Shown: positions 22,951-35,511, numbered from the stretch's first letter. The stretch is 64,000 nt of DNA from Flaccisagitta enflata (GCA_965153355.1 OZ231126.1:49600001-49664000); one strand, 5' to 3'. Made by a program: numbers and translations. Notes: a model not told the origin generated them from the letters alone.

Positions 22951-23405
22951 TAGTCGCGAAAGTGTTAGATGGTCAGCGGTACCCGTGCCCTGCTTAAGTT
23001 GGTTGGGGGTTGAAGTGGATGGGGAGCAGAGCAGCGGCCGGGAAGTCGTTACGACTATCTGACACACATGGGGAATTTTCCTCCTCCTTCTTCTTCTCCT
23101 CCTCCTCCTCCCCCCTCCCCCAAGCCTCGAGGTCCATATCTCAGCCTCGAGGCCCATATCCCAGCCTTGAGACCCAAATCCCATTCTTGAGGCCCAAATC
23201 CCTTGAGGCTTGAATTTGGGCCCCGAGGTTGGGATTTGGGCCTCAAGACTAGGATTTGGGCCTCAAGGCTGGGATATGAGCCTCGAGGCTGAGATATGGG
23301 CCTCGAGGCTTGGGGGAGGGGGGAGGAGGAGAAGGAGAAGAAGGAGGAGAAAATTCCCCATTTGTGTGAAAGCATAGGTCATCGACCCCTTCGGGGCTGC
23401 TGCCC
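22951..23405 (-). mobile_element. Family-E element (GGTCAGCGGTACCCG...GGGCAGC)
   Basis: Starts near TTAGATGGTCAGCGGTACCC and GCCCTGC, ends CCCCTTCGGGGCTGCTGCCC before an A-run. The interior is an inverted pair of GAGGCTGGGATTTGGG-type repeats, with GAATTTTCCTCC mirrored by GGAGAAAATTC. Confidence 0.65.
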
Positions 23406-23465
23406 AAAAACAACAACATTTTCGATTCAAATTTAAAAAAAAACATTCTGGCCTCAATGTAGGGT

Positions 23466-24160
23466 GTTGTTGTTGTTGTAAATATGGGCACTTGACCCTA
23501 AAAAATGCTCAAAAATGGCCAATCTCAAAAATGGCCAATCTCAAAAATGGCCAATCTCAAAAATGGCCAATCTTAAAATTTCCAGAAGGGTGTATTATGA
23601 ATAATTACACTTGATTGTGGCTTCACAATAGGGCGTTGTCATTGAAAAAATGGGCATTTGACCCTAAAAACTGCTTAAAAATGGCTTTAAAACACCATTG
23701 AGGTTTGAAAAAGAGTAGGACAAATCTGAAAATTTACAGGAAGGTGTATTCTGAAAAGATACACTCAATTCTGGCCTCACTATAGGGCGTTGTCATTGAA
23801 AATACGAGCATTTGACCCTAAAAACAGCTGAAAAAGGGCTTAAAAACACCATTGAGGCTTGAAAAAGAGTAGGGTCAATCTGAAAATTTCTAGAAGGGTG
23901 TATTCTGAATAGATACACTTGATTCTGGCCTCACAATAGGGCATTGCCGTTGAAAAAATGGGCATTTGACCCTAAAAACTGCTTAAAAATGGCTTTAAAA
24001 CACCATTGAGGCTTGAAAAAGAGTAGGGCCAATCTGAAAATTTAAAGGAAGGTGCATTTTGAATAGATACACTCTATTCTAGCCTCACAATAGGGTGTTG
24101 TTGTTGAAAATATGGGCATTTGACCCTAAAAACTGCTGAAAAATGGCTTTAACACGCCTT
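23466..24160. repeat. 154-bp tandem repeats, about 4.5 copies
   Basis: GGGCATTTGACCCTAAAAA recurs every 154 bp (anchors near 23486, 23640, 23794, 23948, 24102), with ACACCATTGAGG and AGGGCGTTGTC in each unit. Confidence 0.9.
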
Positions 24161-24725
<565 letters not shown>

Positions 24726-24829
24726 ATAAGAGGATGCATAGTAACAGACTGAGGTTGCGGTATGGGGAGGTTGGAAGCAATAAGGAGTGGACATTTTTTG
24801 TCATATGTTAAGTACATTAAGGGGGTGGG

Positions 24830-24980
24830 TATCACCAGTGGGAAAGTCGAACTGGTGAGAATTTGATTAAAAAAAGATTCTCACCAGTGGGATGAAAAAA
24901 CCATCTCACTGGTGAGAATTTTTTTTTAAACAAATTCTCACCAGTGGGAAGAATCAAATTCTCACCAGTGGGAAAGGAAA
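24830..24980. repeat. Alternating TTCTCACCAGTGGGA / TCCCACTGGTGAGAA dyads
   Basis: The same 15-mer occurs repeatedly in both orientations with AT-rich spacers. A second cluster lies at 26740-26895. Confidence 0.85.
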
Positions 24981-24990
24981 TAAAGGAAGC

Positions 24991-25690
24991 AAAAGCGTTA
25001 GATGGTCAGCGGTACCCGTTGCCCCTATGTGAGTGTATGAGGGTGTGAGGTGGTGAGAGGGGCAGCGGCCCCGAAGGAGCCGATGACCTATGCTGTTTTT
25101 ATTTGAGCCTGGAGGCTGGAATTGGGGCATTGAAGCTGGGATTTGAGCTAAGAGGCGGGGATTTTAGCCTTGTGGCTGGGATTTGAGCCCTGAGACTGGG
25201 ATTTGAGCCTCAAGGTTGGGGTTTGAGCCTGAGGCAAGATTGTGCCTGGAGGTTGGGGTTTGAGCCTCGAGGCTGGATTTTGCCTGAGGGTAATTTGGGC
25301 CTTGAGGCTGTGATTAGGGCCTTGAGGCTGGGATTAGGCCTTGAGGCTGGGATTTGGGCCTTGAGGCTGAGATTTGGGCCTTGAGGCTGGGATTTGGGCC
25401 TTGAGGCCTTGCCTGAGGCTGGGATATTGGTCTCAAGGCTGGGATTTGGGCCTCAAGGCTGGGATTTGGGCCTGAGGCTGGGATTTGGGCCTTGAGGCTG
25501 GGATTTGGGCTTAAGGTGGGATTTGGGTCCTGAGGCTGGGATTTGGGCCTCAGGCTGGGATTTGGGCCTCAAGGCTGGAGGGGGGGGACATAAGAAGAGA
25601 AGGCGGAGGAGGAGGAGAAAATTCCCCTGTGTGAAAGCATGGGTCATCTGCCCCTTTCAGCCCTGTGTGAAAAAGGAAGAGTCATCGGAC
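24991..25690 (-). mobile_element. Family-E element with GGCTGGGATTTGGGCCT minisatellite core
   Basis: GATGGTCAGCGGTACCCG, then GGGGCAGCGGCCCCGAAGGA near 25058, then about 20 units like GAGGCTGGGATTTGGGCCT (25108-25580). It ends in GAGAAAATTCCCCTGTGTG, as in the element at 22951-23405. Confidence 0.6.
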
Positions 25691-25710
25691 CAAAAGGAAA
25701 GAGAAAAAGA

Positions 25711-25814
<104 letters not shown>

Positions 25815-26018
25815 GACAGACAATAGACAGAGAAAAAAAAACAATAAAAAAATGACATCAAAAGCCCTCTCCTTCTACAAAACAAAAAATGATTAAAATG
25901 GTAGATTCAATTTGCAACAAAGCATGTTTTGTATGTTTGTTAGTTTATTGTTTTAAATCAATTGCATTCATACAATATTTATCCTGGTAGATTTATCACC
26001 CTAAATGACTTTGTTCAG

Positions 26019-26215
26019 TTTTTTGATGCATCCTCGCATCTCTATAAGAGGGTGTGTCCATCCATCAGTCAGTCTGTACATCGGTCCATTACCCATTTGT
26101 CAAAATCACTCAACAACCAACTATCGCACCATTTTTAGATGCCTCCTCGCATCTCTATAAGAGAATGTGTCCATCCGTTAGTCGGTCTGTCCATCAGTCC
26201 GTTACCCACTCATTA
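26019..26215 (+). mobile_element. Tandem pair of family-C heads
   Basis: GATGCATCCTCGCATCTCTA and AGATGCCTCCTCGCATCTCT, each followed by TAAGAG and a GTCCATCC-like core, lie about 110 bp apart joined by GTCAAAATCACTCAACAACC. The reverse arrangement appears at 60790-60950. Confidence 0.65.
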
Positions 26216-26368
26216 TTTGTCTCAGCTATGATGCCAATATTCCAATCAAAAGATCCATTTCCATGACTGAAAATCAAAATCTGAAATCACACATTTGTGG
26301 AACCTACATGTCATTTTAGCCACTAGGTAAAGTCAAAATTTTCACTGAAACGGCTGCTACATCTACAG

Positions 26369-26520
26369 TTTTTTAGTCGCGGACTATCAACTCTATGAGA
26401 GGTTTTGTTCCTCTGTCTGTTGGTCCATTGGTCCATCCGTGGGTCTGTCTGTTGGTCTGTCAATGGTCATCAACAGGCATTTCCACCCCTGCCCACCTGT
26501 CCGCGACTGATATTGGCAGA
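26369..26520 (+). mobile_element. Hairpin-capped element, family A (tail truncated)
   Basis: TTTTTTAGTCGCGGACTATC head, GTCTGTTGGTCC core, CCCCTGCCCACCTGTCCGCG; the terminal GGCCTTGTT is missing. Confidence 0.65.
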
Positions 26521-26739
26521 TGTTTCTTAAGAAAAAATTATAGTTAAAATTTTTATGCATACACTTTTGTCTTTTACATATCCCTCGCTGCAACCCAAAA
26601 TAAAGTTTATAAGATTTTGTTCTGGCCTTGGATCTCATCTCCATGCTTTTGGACCCAAATCCTGACCTAAAAGCATTGGAAAAAGGCCCTTTCCTCCCTG
26701 TTTCTCCCTGTTCCTCCCCTTTCCTCCATTTCCTCCTTT

Positions 26740-26895
26740 TCCATCCCACTGGTGAGAACTTTTTTTCTAAAAAATTCTTACCAGTGGGAAATATTTTTTT
26801 CCTACCAGTGGGATGAATTTTTTATCCCACTGGTAAGAATTTGATTTCATCCCACTGGTGAGAAAAAAATCCTTCCCACTGGTGAGAATTCCTCA
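26740..26895. repeat. Second cluster of CCCACTGGTGAGAA dyads
   Basis: Same 15-bp motif as 24830-24980 in both orientations, spacers differ. Confidence 0.85.
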
Positions 26896-27197
26896 CAGTA
26901 AGGCGCATGAGATTCTTAGGCATATTGATTTGTCGCTGTAAAAAACAAAGATGGTCTGGAAGGAACTAGGGTCGGCAAGTGTTGAGGTTTGTAATATATA
27001 CTAATAGCAAAACTATTGTAGTTAACAAGTTGAAATAATGGTTCCAACAATGCGAAAGATCTCCTCCAACAAAGCTCTTTTCATGATCTTGTTGTCTCTC
27101 ATAGAGAAACACTCTCTTGTTCATATTTTGCCCTCCACGACTGGCTTCGCCACTTCTTCTTGATGTAAATGTAAATTTATACGGCAAATTTTTGTTT

Positions 27198-27376
27198 ATT
27201 TTTGGTCGCGTACACGCCGCTTTGTCCGTCCGTCCGTTGGTTGGTCGGTCAGACTTTACTTTTTTTATGATTTTTGTTCTTGGACCTTTCTGCTCTTGCC
27301 CAAATGGTCTAGTGATCTCAAATATGGTCCCTGCCCACCCGCACGCGACATGGGTAGCCGTGTATCCGGCCTTGTT
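27198..27376 (+). mobile_element. Hairpin-capped element, family A
   Basis: TTTTGGTCGCGTACACGCC head, GTCCGTCCGTTGG core, TCTTGCCCAAATGG, GCACGCGACATGGG, GCCGTGTATCCGGCCTTGTT. Stem GCCG/CGGC intact. Confidence 0.78.
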
Positions 27377-27438
27377 TTTTTTTTTTCAAACATGCTTGGG
27401 TTTCTTTTCTTTACTCAAATGCTCTCTCTGTTTCATAC

Positions 27439-27593
27439 TTTTTAGTCGGGTGCACGCGACTGTATACTCCACTTTGTCTGTCCGTTGGTCTCTTAGTCAC
27501 TCTTTACGTCTTTGCCCAAATGCTCTATTGTCATGAAATACGGCCCCTGCCCACCCGCACGCAACTAGGGTAGCTGTGTATCCTGCCTTGTTT
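27439..27593 (+). mobile_element. Hairpin-capped element, family A
   Basis: TTTTTAGTCGGGTGCACGCG head, GTCTGTCCGTTGG core, GCACGCAACTAGGG, GTGTATCCTGCCTTGTT tail. It lies 62 bp after the previous copy. Confidence 0.75.
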
Positions 27594-27710
27594 CCGTGCC
27601 GGTCTGACTGCCCTCGTCTGTCTGTACCTGTCTATATCACCCTTAGTCGGTTTGTTGGTCAGTCTATCTGCGTTTCTGTTTGTTCGTCTATCTTACTTAT
27701 GGACTAATGG

Positions 27711-27751
<41 letters not shown>

Positions 27752-28045
27752 TCCGCGTTGCGTATTGTTTTACATTTGAAATTCATATCACCGTTGCAAG
27801 GAAGAGGCGCTTTCTCCCTGCTTCCTTGCTCTGGAGAGTGTTGGAGAGATAGGATTATCTCAAACCCTTAGAGATTTCAACAAGGTTGGGAATTTTTTCA
27901 AACTTTTCCTCCCACTTTCCATCTATCACTGTGCTTGACTATCTCAGCGTTCTGTTTTTATGTCTGATTTTCTACTCTTTTGTGTTTTTGTAGTTCTTTT
28001 TAATTTTTCTTGTTGTCTGCCTCTGTCTCTGTTTGTCTTTGTCTA

Positions 28046-28633
<588 letters not shown>

Positions 28634-28749
28634 TGTGGTTACAACTTCAAAAATACGCTAGACAACCTCACATTTTTAAGAAGAACATACCACTTGCCAG
28701 ACTGATGGAGACACAGACAGACAGACAAGGAGATGTAAGCAGGGGCAGG

Positions 28750-28755
<6 letters not shown>

Positions 28756-28833
<78 letters not shown>

Positions 28834-28872
28834 GAGCGAGAGCGAGAGCGAGAGAGAGAGAGAGAGCGAGAG
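28756..28872. repeat. (GA)n microsatellite with GAGAGC variants
   Basis: About 55 GA units. Confidence 0.95.
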
Positions 28873-28974
28873 AGAAAGAGCATTCTGCTTCTTTCCCCTC
28901 TTTTATTTCTTCTTTTTTCATCTTTGCTTCTTTTTTTCTTTTTTTTTCATCTTTTCTCTTTTTCTTTTTTCCTT

Positions 28975-29540
28975 GGGCAGCGGCCGAAGGGGAGACGATG
29001 TCCTGTAGAACACAGGGACTTTCGTACTGTCCGTTTGTCCCCCTATCGTTTTGTCTGCCTCTCTCCAGCCCTCTCAGGCCTGAAATCTGCCTTCTCAGGC
29101 CTGAAATCTGCCTTCTCAGGCCTGAAATCTGCTCTCAGGCCTGAAATCTGCCCTGTCAGCCCCAAAATCTGCCCTCTAAGACCTGAAATCTGCCCTTTCA
29201 GGCTTGAAATCTGCCCTCTCAGACCAAAAATCTGCCCTCTCAGGCCTGAAATCTGCCTTCTCAGGCCTGAAATCAGCTCTCTCAGGCCCTAAATTTACCC
29301 ATTCGGATTCAAGGCCTGAGAGGGCAGATTTCAGGCCTGAGAGGGCAGATTTTGAGCCTGAGAGGGTCTGGGGGGGATGGTCAAACGGGCAAACGGACGA
29401 ACGAACGAAAGTCCCCTGTGTTCTACAGGACATCGTCCCCTTTGGGGCCGCTGCCCTGCTTCCTCTCACTCCAATTCACAGTCATGCAGAGCAGGGCAAA
29501 GGGTATCGCTGACCATATATTGCCCTTGGGCGACCTGTTT
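28975..29540 (+). mobile_element. Family-E element with GGCCTGAAATCTGCC core
   Basis: GGGCAGCGGCCGAAGGGGAG and GATGTCCTGTAGAACACAGG head, then about ten GGCCTGAAATCTGCCCTCTCA units, then the head repeated inverted (CCTGTGTTCTACAGGACATC, GGGGCCGCTGCCCTGC). The tail is GCAGGGC..ATCGCTGACCATAT, closing with hairpin GCCC-TT-GGGC. Confidence 0.72.
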
Positions 29541-29818
29541 TCCTTTTTTTTCTTACTTATCTCTTTTTCTTTTCTTCTTTTTTTCTTTTCATCTTTTTTT
29601 TTTCTTTTCTTCTTTCTCTTTTCTTCCTTTTCTTTTCCTTCTCCTTCTTCCTCTTCTTCTTCTTCTCAATTCCGTTACCGTCACGGCCAAGCAGACCATT
29701 ATCGTTATAGGACGACCCTGCCCTTTTTCTGCAACCGGAACGAACTTCCGGTTTCACGCTCGGGCCAGGCCGCAGGGCATCCCAGTCTGAAAGGCGATTC
29801 AGGGTTCTTGTCTTATCT

Positions 29819-29997
29819 TCATGATCGGAATCTTTGTAGTATTTTCTCACTCCCAAGAAGTGAAGTCTTGATACACATGGTTGGTGAAAATTCCGCAGGG
29901 ATCATCTTCAGATATCTCTCGAAATTTTCAGAGACAAGGCCAAGGCTACCAATCACCACCGGGACCACAACACACTCAGAATCCCACATACGTCCAA

Positions 29998-30000
<3 letters not shown>
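29819..30000 (-). pseudogene. C-terminal remnant of a LINE (restriction-like endonuclease type), copy Q
   Basis: Minus frame reads MWDSECVVVPVVIGSLGLVS then FERYLKMIPAEFSP and SLLGSEKILQRFRS. This matches the common C-terminal tail of REL-type LINE proteins (MW....PVV.GALG.VS...TALLG...ILRKVL). Upstream coding is lost into a (GA)n tract at 30001-30058. Confidence 0.55.
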
Positions 30001-30054
<54 letters not shown>

Positions 30055-30061
<7 letters not shown>

Positions 30062-30220
30062 TTCTGTTTTCATTTCATTTTCAATTTTCTATATCATAAG
30101 GAAAAGCTGATGTTTCTGAGGATTAGAGGATGTGGTTGGTGGCATCGGGAAAGGAACGTAAGAAGATTTGAGCATCATCAAAAATTACCTTAATCATACC
30201 AAAATTACAGAAGAGAAAGA

Positions 30221-30278
<58 letters not shown>

Positions 30279-30530
30279 GAGCATAATTCAACATCGCATA
30301 AGTTTCATTGCTTATGGTATTCGCTGATTCGGCGATTTGCTGTATGGCGGGAATGCCGCAGGCTGGCCCGGGCGTAACACTGCGGTAAACCTCTATCCCG
30401 TGGACGTTGCAACAACGCCATTTTCCGCCATGTGGCGTAGCGATGCAATTAATTGCAATATTGTGTCGGGGACGGTACGGTATGGGACGGGTCTTTAATA
30501 ATCATAGGAATCTGTATTTACTCATCTTTT
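30055..30530. repeat. Duplicated block P, copy 2
   Basis: Same sequence as 28143-28633 with a shorter (GA)n (30223-30270). Confidence 0.85.
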
Positions 30531-30884
30531 ATTTCTTCTTTTTTTCATCTTTGCTTCTTTTTTTCTTCTTTTTTTCATCTTTGCTTCTTTTTTTCTTCTT
30601 TTTTTCCTTTTTTTCCTTTTTTTTCTTACTTATCTCTTTTTCTTTTCTTCTTTTTTTCTTTTCATCTTTTTTTTTCTTTTCTTCGTTCTCTTTTCTTCCT
30701 TTTCTTTTCCTTCTCCTTCTTCCTCTTCTTCTTCTTCTCAATTCCGTTACCGTCACGGCCAAGCAGACCATTATCGTTATAGGACGACCCTGCCCTTTTT
30801 CTGCAACCGGAACGAACTTCCGGTTTCACGCTTGGGCCAGGCCGCAGGGCATCCCAGTCTGAAAGGCGATTCAGGGTTCTTGTC

Positions 30885-31165
30885 TTATCTTCGTGATCGG
30901 AATCTTTGTAGTATTTTCTCACTCCCAAGAAGTGAAGTCTGGATACACATGGTTGGTGAAAGTTCCGCAGGGATCATCTTCAGATATCTCTCGAAATTTT
31001 CAGAGACAAGGCCAAGGCTACCAATCACCACCGGGACCACAACACACTCAGAATCCCACATACTTCCAAGTTCAAGGCGTAATCCACTATACTTTGTGTG
31101 ATTTTTTCCTGCTCTTTATCCAAAACATTGATGTCCTTTGGTCAGGAAATGTCAATGGCATATGT
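30885..31165 (-). pseudogene. C-terminal remnant of a LINE (restriction-like endonuclease type), copy Q'
   Basis: The longer of two copies. The minus frame reads YAIDIS, a stop, PKDINVLDKEQEKITKYSG, LRLELGSMWDSECVVVPVVI, GSLGLVSENFERYLKMIP, SLLGSEKILQRFRSRR and TAA at 30885-30887. The D..xP.D..V..KE.EK..KY..L pattern fits the end of the restriction-like endonuclease domain of R2/R4/Dong-type LINEs (family knowledge). The in-frame stop shows it is dead. The 5' side is cut at 31166 by a hairpin-capped element head. Confidence 0.6.
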
Positions 31166-31167
31166 CT

Positions 31168-31262
31168 TTTTAGTTGCGGACACTCAACTCTATAAGATGG
31201 TTTGTCCGTCCGTCCGTCCGTCCATCCGTCCATCCTTCGGTTCATAAAGGTGATCTAGTCAA
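31168..31262 (+). mobile_element. Hairpin-capped element, family A (head only)
   Basis: TTTTTAGTTGCGGACACTCAACTC; arms AGTTG/CAACT (31172-31189) then TATAAGATGG and GTCCGTCCGTCC. Tail absent. Confidence 0.65.
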
Positions 31263-31295
31263 AAAATGGAAAAATGAGCGTTTTGGATACTTTTT

Positions 31296-31766
31296 GGGCA
31301 GCGGCCCCAAAGGGCCGATGTCCTGTAGGACACAGGGGTGAATTTCCATACGTCCGTCCGTCCTTCCGTCCGTCCTTCCGTCCCCCCCCCCCGGATAACA
31401 TGGGAAATTGTCAAAATGCAAACTTCCCATTGAATAACATGGAAAATTTACAAGAAAGCAAAAAAATGCATGTATCCCATTGAATAACATGGAAGATTGA
31501 TGAAAACTAAGAAAAATGTAAAATTCCCATTGAATAAAATGGCAAATTGACAAGAAATTGGAAAAATGCAAAATTCCCATTGAATATCATGGAAAATTGC
31601 TACTAAGGCCTCAAATATGCCCTCTCAGGACATATGGAAATTCATCCCTGTGTCCTACAGGACATCGGCCCTTTGGGGCCGCTGCCCTGCTCTCACTCAA
31701 CTTCTTCAGCCAATCACTCCAAGCAGGGCATCGGGTACCGCTGACCATGTGCGATCCTTGGATGAC
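31296..31766 (+). mobile_element. Family-E element, best-preserved copy
   Basis: Head GGGCAGCGGCCCCAAAGGGC with stem GGCCC/GGGCC, then GTCCT-GT-AGGAC. The core is GTCCGTCCTTCC plus CCCATTGAATAACATGG repeats. The head repeats inverted near 31625-31695, and the tail is CTGCCCTGC...GCAGGGCATCGGGTACCGCT. It closes with hairpin ATCC-TT-GGAT and TTTTT. The inverted terminal region is about 60 bp. Confidence 0.78.
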
Positions 31767-31784
31767 TTTTTATGTATGTTTGTG

Positions 31785-32395
31785 TAACCTTGGGGACAAA
31801 AAAAATGGCGGATTTTTGAAACCTTTCTTTTGAACCATAACGCGATATAACGTAAGAAAAATGGATTAAAATTGGTGATGCCTGTAAAGCCCTTCGAAAG
31901 ATCTTTCATTTGAGTCGTGTCTGGTATCTGTAGCTTTATTCGTTTAGAAATGGCATAGGTTTGAAGAAAAATATGACCGATTGGAAAAAGGGCAAATATT
32001 GTCTTTTTTTTCGATAAACAATTTTTGTCTCAACGTTTTTCTTAATGATGCAATTCAGAATAGCCACAGCTACTTGATATCCATGAGCAAAGTAAAGAGC
32101 TTCGAATTTTCTTCAAAATGGCGCCAAGAACGAATTTTTTACTCAATGCGTTTAGTTTCTATGTTTCAACAAACAAAAACATGCAAATCCTATAGTGAAT
32201 TCTCAAATTCCAGACAACCTGTTTTCATCCCAATGCCATTTCTAAACGAAAAAATCTAGGACAACCAGCAACGTCTCATTTGAAAGATCTTTCGCAGAGC
32301 TTCAAAATGGTCACCGATTTTTTATAGTTTTTCTCAATTTAAGGTAGATAGAATTAGTTTTCCAAAATCCGCCATTTTTTATGTCCCCAAGGTTA
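31785..32395. mobile_element. TA-flanked MITE, family D
   Basis: Ends TAACCTTGGGGACA and TGTCCCCAAGGTTA, continuing as ATGGCGGATTTT / AAAATCCGCCAT. TA target duplication is likely. Inner arms AAGATCTTTCATTTGAG and CTCATTTGAAAGATCTTTCG also mirror each other. Related: 62228-63191 and, truncated, 38741-39190. Confidence 0.82.
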
Positions 32396-32842
32396 TGACG
32401 GCGAATTTTTGAAGGAAAATGAAGTGTTTCACCATACTTTTCGCATCATTATCAGGACAATAATGAAGCTGGAACGCTTTCAGTGGACAAATTGTCTTTA
32501 AAGATACTTAATGCATACAATTCTATCATATTTTGACCTAAAATGTAATTTGAACTATGCAATTCACATCAAAACAAGGCAGAAAATGATCATTTTTAGT
32601 GAATTTCTGCTTACATTTTTTTCTATTTTCTTAGGTCGAAATTCTAAGAAAGCCACACACAGGGAAATTTTGCATTTTGAAAAACATAGTTCTCTCTGTA
32701 ATCGATTTGGGTTTTTGCATTTTTTCATTCTCTATGCAAATTTAGAATTTCGACCAGCCCCTTATCAGTGACCAAAAATAAAAAAAATAGAAATTTTCAA
32801 AATTTCTTTTTAAGTATCATTGGCTAAACTTGGTCCTCTTGC

Positions 32843-33464
32843 TACAGTACCTTCCGAGCAAACCCGGCTAAAACTGGAGGATTAATTTTTGTTAGTTTCA
32901 TTTCATTTCCCAAACTTCATTTTTTATATTTAACTTCATTAAAAGATACTTACTTCCTTGAACATATTTGGCTGTCAAAAAGAATAATATGTGAAATCAA
33001 AGTGCATGAAGACATCAATATGGAGTGCTCTAACCCAGACCATTGGATTCAGCAGAAAATTTTACCTATCCTAGACTACAAGAACAGCTCAGTCAGATAA
33101 TTATTTCAGGTTTTACAGCTATTTCAAGTTTTTAAGGACAATTGTCTCAAAATAATTTAGGACAATTGTCCTTAAAAACTTTAAATGGTTATAAAACCTG
33201 AAATAATTATCTGACTGAGCTGTTCTTGTAGTCTAGGACAGGAAAAATTGTCTGCTGAATCCAATGGTCTGGGTTAAAACACTCCATATTGATGTGTTCA
33301 TGCACTTTGATTTCACGAGTTATTTTTTTTGACAGCCAAATTTGTTCAAGGAATGAAGTATCTTTTAATTAGGTTAGATACAAAAAATGAAGTTTGGGAA
33401 ATGAAATTAAAGTAACAAAAATCAATCCTCCAGTTTTAGCCGGGTTTGCTCGGAAGGTACTGTA
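32843..33464. mobile_element. 622-bp near-perfect palindromic MITE
   Basis: TACAGTACCTTCCGAGCAAA on the left is mirrored by TTTGCTCGGAAGGTACTGTA on the right. Homology runs to the centre (GGACAATTGTC motifs near 33140-33170), so each half is almost the reverse complement of the other. TA outside CAGTACC fits a Tc1/mariner-type target site. Confidence 0.85.
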
Positions 33465-33599
33465 TATAAATGCAAATTTTTCTTTTGAATATTATATTAG
33501 TCCCATCTCAGTCACTTTCATTCACTTGTTTTTGCATTGTCATTTATTTATTTTTTCTATTTTGACCTTCTTTGAAACAAAAATGTTGGCTTCGGAGGG

Positions 33600-33695
33600 A
33601 CGCCGTCGTATGGAGTTGGATTTGGGGTGTGGATGGGGATTGAATGCCCCTGCCCACCCGTCCGCATCGATATTGTGACCCCGCGTCACTTGTTA
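33600..33695 (+). mobile_element. Hairpin-capped element, family F (tail)
   Basis: GGTGTGGATGGGGATTGAAT, CCCACCCGTCCGCATCGATA, hairpin GTGAC-CCCGC-GTCAC (33675-33689), TTGTT. Confidence 0.5.
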
Positions 33696-33773
33696 CCCTT
33701 TTTGTCACGGATGACAATGTCAGGGCGGTTGAATACATATGGCCTTAGAGAGAGAGAGAGCAAAAACGAGAGA

Positions 33774-34046
<273 letters not shown>

Positions 34047-34228
34047 CTCATTTTGCAACATTGAAACAAACAAGTCAACACCTTAAAGTCGCGTGAAGGA
34101 CATAGATAACTTAGGATGACTCAAATTGTCTTTTAAATGACTCAAAATGACTAAAAAAGACATAAAACGATGTTTAATGAATTACATGACTAAATTGACC
34201 AAATTGACCTAAGTGACCTAAAATGACT

Positions 34229-34420
34229 AAACAAGGCCGGATACACGGCCAATACCAGTTGCGGACGGGTGGGCAGGGGCGGAAATGCGCGTTTTCACAC
34301 TTTCTAACTCGATCATTACGTAAAGACGGATGGACGGACCAACGGACGGACGGACGGATGGACGGACGGACGAACGGATGGACAAAGCCGGTTGTAGAGT
34401 CACGTGCACGCGACTAAAAA
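34229..34420 (-). mobile_element. Hairpin-capped element, family A
   Basis: ACAAGGCCGGATACACGGCC, AGTTGCGGACGGGTGGGC, GACGGACGGACGGATGG core, hairpin AGTCACGTG-CACGCGACT (34398-34415) and AAAAA. It is preceded by an AATGACTAAA minisatellite (34108-34228). Confidence 0.8.
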
Positions 34421-34856
34421 AGAGCCTCGCGCCAATGGGAGGAGACCGACGCGGCAGGCCAAACTAGAATTAGGAAGGACAAATCGGTTCAGCGAAAGCG
34501 AGGCTCAGAGGGCGCTGCGAACATGGAGACCCAGATCCAGAAGTGCGTGCTGTTTAACGGGGGCAATTACGTTTTGCCGAATTTCGGACTTGAGCAAGTA
34601 GTTTTGTCGGAGGAGGTATCTAAAGTACGAATTTCGTACTAGAGTTAACAGCTCAAACACTCAAGGCCGAATCGGCCTTGAGTTAATTGGAAGCTCACTG
34701 CCCTCATTTCATGATTCGGCCTGAAGTGGAATGGAAAAAAAGGTTCCTCATTGGCGATCGGCCTTGAGTGGATTGGGAAAAAGAGTATGAAGGCAAAAAT
34801 AGGAAGGAAAAAAACCTTTTTGCCTTGTTTTCATTCTCATTTTCAATTTCTTTCTT

Positions 34857-34859
<3 letters not shown>

Positions 34860-34923
<64 letters not shown>

Positions 34924-34993
34924 GTAAGCCCCCATCCGTCTAAACCTCGCCCACGATGGTGTGTTTAGGACAAAGGCCTGATTGTGTGTGTGG

Positions 34994-35086
<93 letters not shown>
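34860..35086. repeat. (CT)n and (GT)n microsatellites
   Basis: CT at 34860-34919 and GT at 34984-35086, separated by about 65 bp of unique sequence. Confidence 0.95.
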
Positions 35087-35088
<2 letters not shown>

Positions 35089-35210
35089 TGTGTTTGTTTG
35101 TATAATAATACGTGGATGTGTGTTTCATAATAAGATGAGATATGAGTGCATTCCGACCGAGACACTGAATCGTGTTGCTGATTGAGCTTCAGTATTCCGT
35201 CAAAGAAGGA

Positions 35211-35511
35211 AACAAGCCCGACCGGGCAACGATGCGTCCGGGCCGTGTCTCTGCGTGTATTGACAGATTGATAAACAGACGGGAAACAACTAAGTAGTAA
35301 AGGAGGCTCCAAAAACATGTTGGTTGATCATTTGTTTCAGTATAGGATCTCACCATGGCCAAAAATAGTCAAGAAACGCGGTTTTTGCACTTACGCAACG
35401 GACATAGGGACGGATGGACGGACGGACGGGCAGACGAATGGACAGACGGACGGACGGACGGACGGACCAACCCATTTTTAGAGATGTGTTCCTGACGGAC
35501 GCATCTAAAAA
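35211..35511 (-). mobile_element. Hairpin-capped element, family C, full length
   Basis: AACAAGCCCGACCGGGCAAC with hairpin GCCCG-AC-CGGGC (35216-35227), subterminal GATGCGTCC (35231-35239), GACGGACGGACG core, and head AGATGTG...CGCATCT (35482-35506) plus AAAAA. Length 301 bp. Confidence 0.78.
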
